Assembly (NCBI GenBank): GCA_018826645.1
Contig: JAHJZF010000009.1
Span: 1-20,086, forward strand
Direction: 5' to 3'
Length of the DNA stretch: 20,086 bases
Source: Patescibacteria group bacterium
GTDB taxonomy: Bacteria > Patescibacteriota > Minisyncoccia > UBA6257 > Colwellbacteraceae
Part shown: positions 19,284-20,086 of the stretch, in pieces
How positions within the stretch are numbered: position 1 is the first letter of the stretch
Layout of the letters: each line of letters begins with the position of its first letter
The notes under the pieces: model-generated
Seen by the model: the letters and a program-made list of their open reading frames with translations, nothing else
Database searches by the model: none
Told to the model about the DNA's origin: nothing
Made by a program: the position numbers and the translations under genes

Positions 19284-19964
19284 TTAATTAGTTCGACGAT
19301 GTTTCCCGCGCCATTTTTTGATTTTTTCGTGGTCTCCAGATATTAAATCACTCGGCACTGAATAGCTTCTACCCTTATGCTTAAATACTTCTGGCCTTGT
19401 ATAGGCTGGCACGCCGACTCCCAACCTCTTCTCCTCTAGGGACAACTCTTTACCCAAGACTCCTTTTATATGACGAGAGACGGCATCGACAATAGCCATC
19501 GCGGGCAATTCTCCACCAGTTAATACATAGGGGCCAGTAGACACTTGCTCTACGTTTACTCCAAAACCGGTTTTACTAGATAAAACTTTTATGAATCTTT
19601 CATCTAAACCTTCGTAGCGACCAGCAATAATCACAATATGCTTTGGCCCCTTAGAGAGATTCGTTGCCATCTTATTATCAAAAATCTTGCCTGAAGGTTC
19701 TGTGACTAAAACTTTGACTGACTTCTTGGATCTGCCCTTTAAGATGTGTTGCATGGCCTTCACCAAAGGTTCAACCTTAATTACCATCCCCGGTCCCCCG
19801 CCATACGCCTTGTCATCGACTTTATTATGCTTGTCATCTGTAAAATCACGAAGATCGTAGAATTTAACCTTAATAAGGCCCTTTTTAACCGCCCGACCAA
19901 GAACGGACTCTTTTAAATAGGGTTTTAGAACTTCTGGGAAAATTGTAAGAATGTGAAATGTCAT
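19284..19964 (-). CDS. trmD: tRNA (guanine-37-N1)-methyltransferase TrmD
   Basis: SPOUT-class methyltransferase making m1G37, which prevents frameshifting. The 226-aa protein starts MTFHILTIFPEVLKPYLKES and shows AYGGGPGMVIKVEP, AGRYEGLDERF, the trefoil-knot SAM site STGPYVLTGGELPAMAIVDA and the C-terminal YTRPEVFKHKGRSYSVPSDL with HEKIKKWR. The frame extends to 20000, but those 12 residues cover the previous terminator; ATG 19964 matches the family start. rimM and L19 (rplS), frequent neighbours, are not adjacent. Possible promoter TACACT (19972-19977), 7 nt from the ATG. Confidence 0.96.
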   Translation of the reverse strand: MTFHILTIFPEVLKPYLKESVLGRAVKKGLIKVKFYDLRDFTDDKHNKVDDKAYGGGPGMVIKVEPLVKAMQHILKGRSKKSVKVLVTEPSGKIFDNKMATNLSKGPKHIVIIAGRYEGLDERFIKVLSSKTGFGVNVEQVSTGPYVLTGGELPAMAIVDAVSRHIKGVLGKELSLEEKRLGVGVPAYTRPEVFKHKGRSYSVPSDLISGDHEKIKKWRGKHRRTN

Positions 19965-19981
19965 TAAAGACAGTGTAGAAC

Positions 19982-20011
19982 AAAAAAAGAACCGCCCCAA
20001 GGTGGTTCTTT
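19982..20011 (-). terminator. Terminator of the gene at the right edge
   Basis: AAAGAACC.CC and GG.GGTTCTTT pair (one mismatch, 4-nt loop) and are followed on the minus strand by seven T. Typical intrinsic terminator 14 nt after the stop codon of the edge gene. Confidence 0.88.
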
Positions 20012-20025
20012 GAAGCCTTGATTGA

Positions 20026-20086
20026 TTACAAGTCGTTCTTTATATCGTCTATGACCTTGTTAATCGTTGCTCCACTAAAATTATCT
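20026..20086 (-). CDS. C-terminal end of an unidentified protein, cut by window edge
   Basis: Minus strand encodes DNFSGATINKVIDDIKNDL and a TAA stop at 20026, followed by a good terminator. Nineteen residues are too few to name it. Upstream of trmD one might expect rpsP or rimM; the tail does not clearly match either. Confidence 0.5.
   Translation of the reverse strand, partial: DNFSGATINKVIDDIKNDL

Noticed and set aside
1..20086. CRISPR array, insertion sequence transposase, rRNA genes or inteins
   Set aside because: No regularly spaced repeats, DDE or HUH transposase, rRNA core sequence, or interruption of dnaB or other common intein hosts was seen.

Overview
The window looks like a genome segment from a Candidate Phyla Radiation bacterium (Patescibacteria, probably Parcubacteria-like). 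Reasons: EF-Ts is shortened to 147 residues; the division/cell-wall cluster is broken up (mraZ-rsmH-ftsL-ftsI in one place, murC alone in another); the four tRNA genes lack an encoded CCA; many genes lack a clear Shine-Dalgarno; and short palindromic repeats of a kind I associate with CPR genomes are scattered through it, including one that reads 'PACRQAG' when translated. The assignment is from gene content and style, not from a marker tree. Every protein and tRNA gene I can support is on the minus strand; the only plus-strand gene is a candidate structured RNA.

Layout in plus coordinates (transcription runs right to left). 1-1099: grpE-dnaK (dnaK runs off the edge) with a promoter abutting a cruciform repeat. 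1192-1547: plus-strand structured RNA with its own promoter and terminator. 1553-5260: rplU, then the overlapping set cysS-dnaB-recR. 5306-6735: bifunctional phosphoglucose/phosphomannose isomerase and a coupled 3-TM protein. 6743-9011: two GC-rich single genes, a sigma-region-4/alpha-CTD fusion regulator and an uncharacterised 219-aa protein. 9041-12533: tRNA-Glu and mraZ-rsmH-ftsL-ftsI with an operator-like repeat region. 12531-13744: rplJ-rplL with an L10-type leader and attenuator. 13744-15023: a third GC-rich single gene, an SPFH/band-7 membrane protein. 15035-15930: an HTH/LAGLIDADG-like gene, tRNA-Thr(GGU) and rpmG. 15963-17626: tRNA-Tyr, a repeat-filled spacer, tRNA-Thr(UGU) and murC. 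17636-20086: a small membrane protein, rpsB-tsf, trmD and the tail of another gene.

Most of this is housekeeping: translation (L7/L12, L10, L21, L33, S2, EF-Ts, CysRS, tRNAs, TrmD, RsmH), chaperones (DnaK, GrpE), replication and repair (DnaB, RecR) and septal peptidoglycan synthesis (MurC, FtsI, FtsL, MraZ). Two styles of gene expression coexist. Several AT-rich genes have a -10 box only about 7-9 nt from the start codon, predicting leaderless or almost leaderless mRNAs. The three GC-rich single genes instead have their own promoter, a hairpin-containing leader, a strong Shine-Dalgarno, a start codon within a small hairpin, and a terminator. The most interesting targets are the plus-strand RNA, the sigma4/alpha-CTD fusion with its GC-rich companions, and the repeat and tRNA-fragment structure around 17391-17515.
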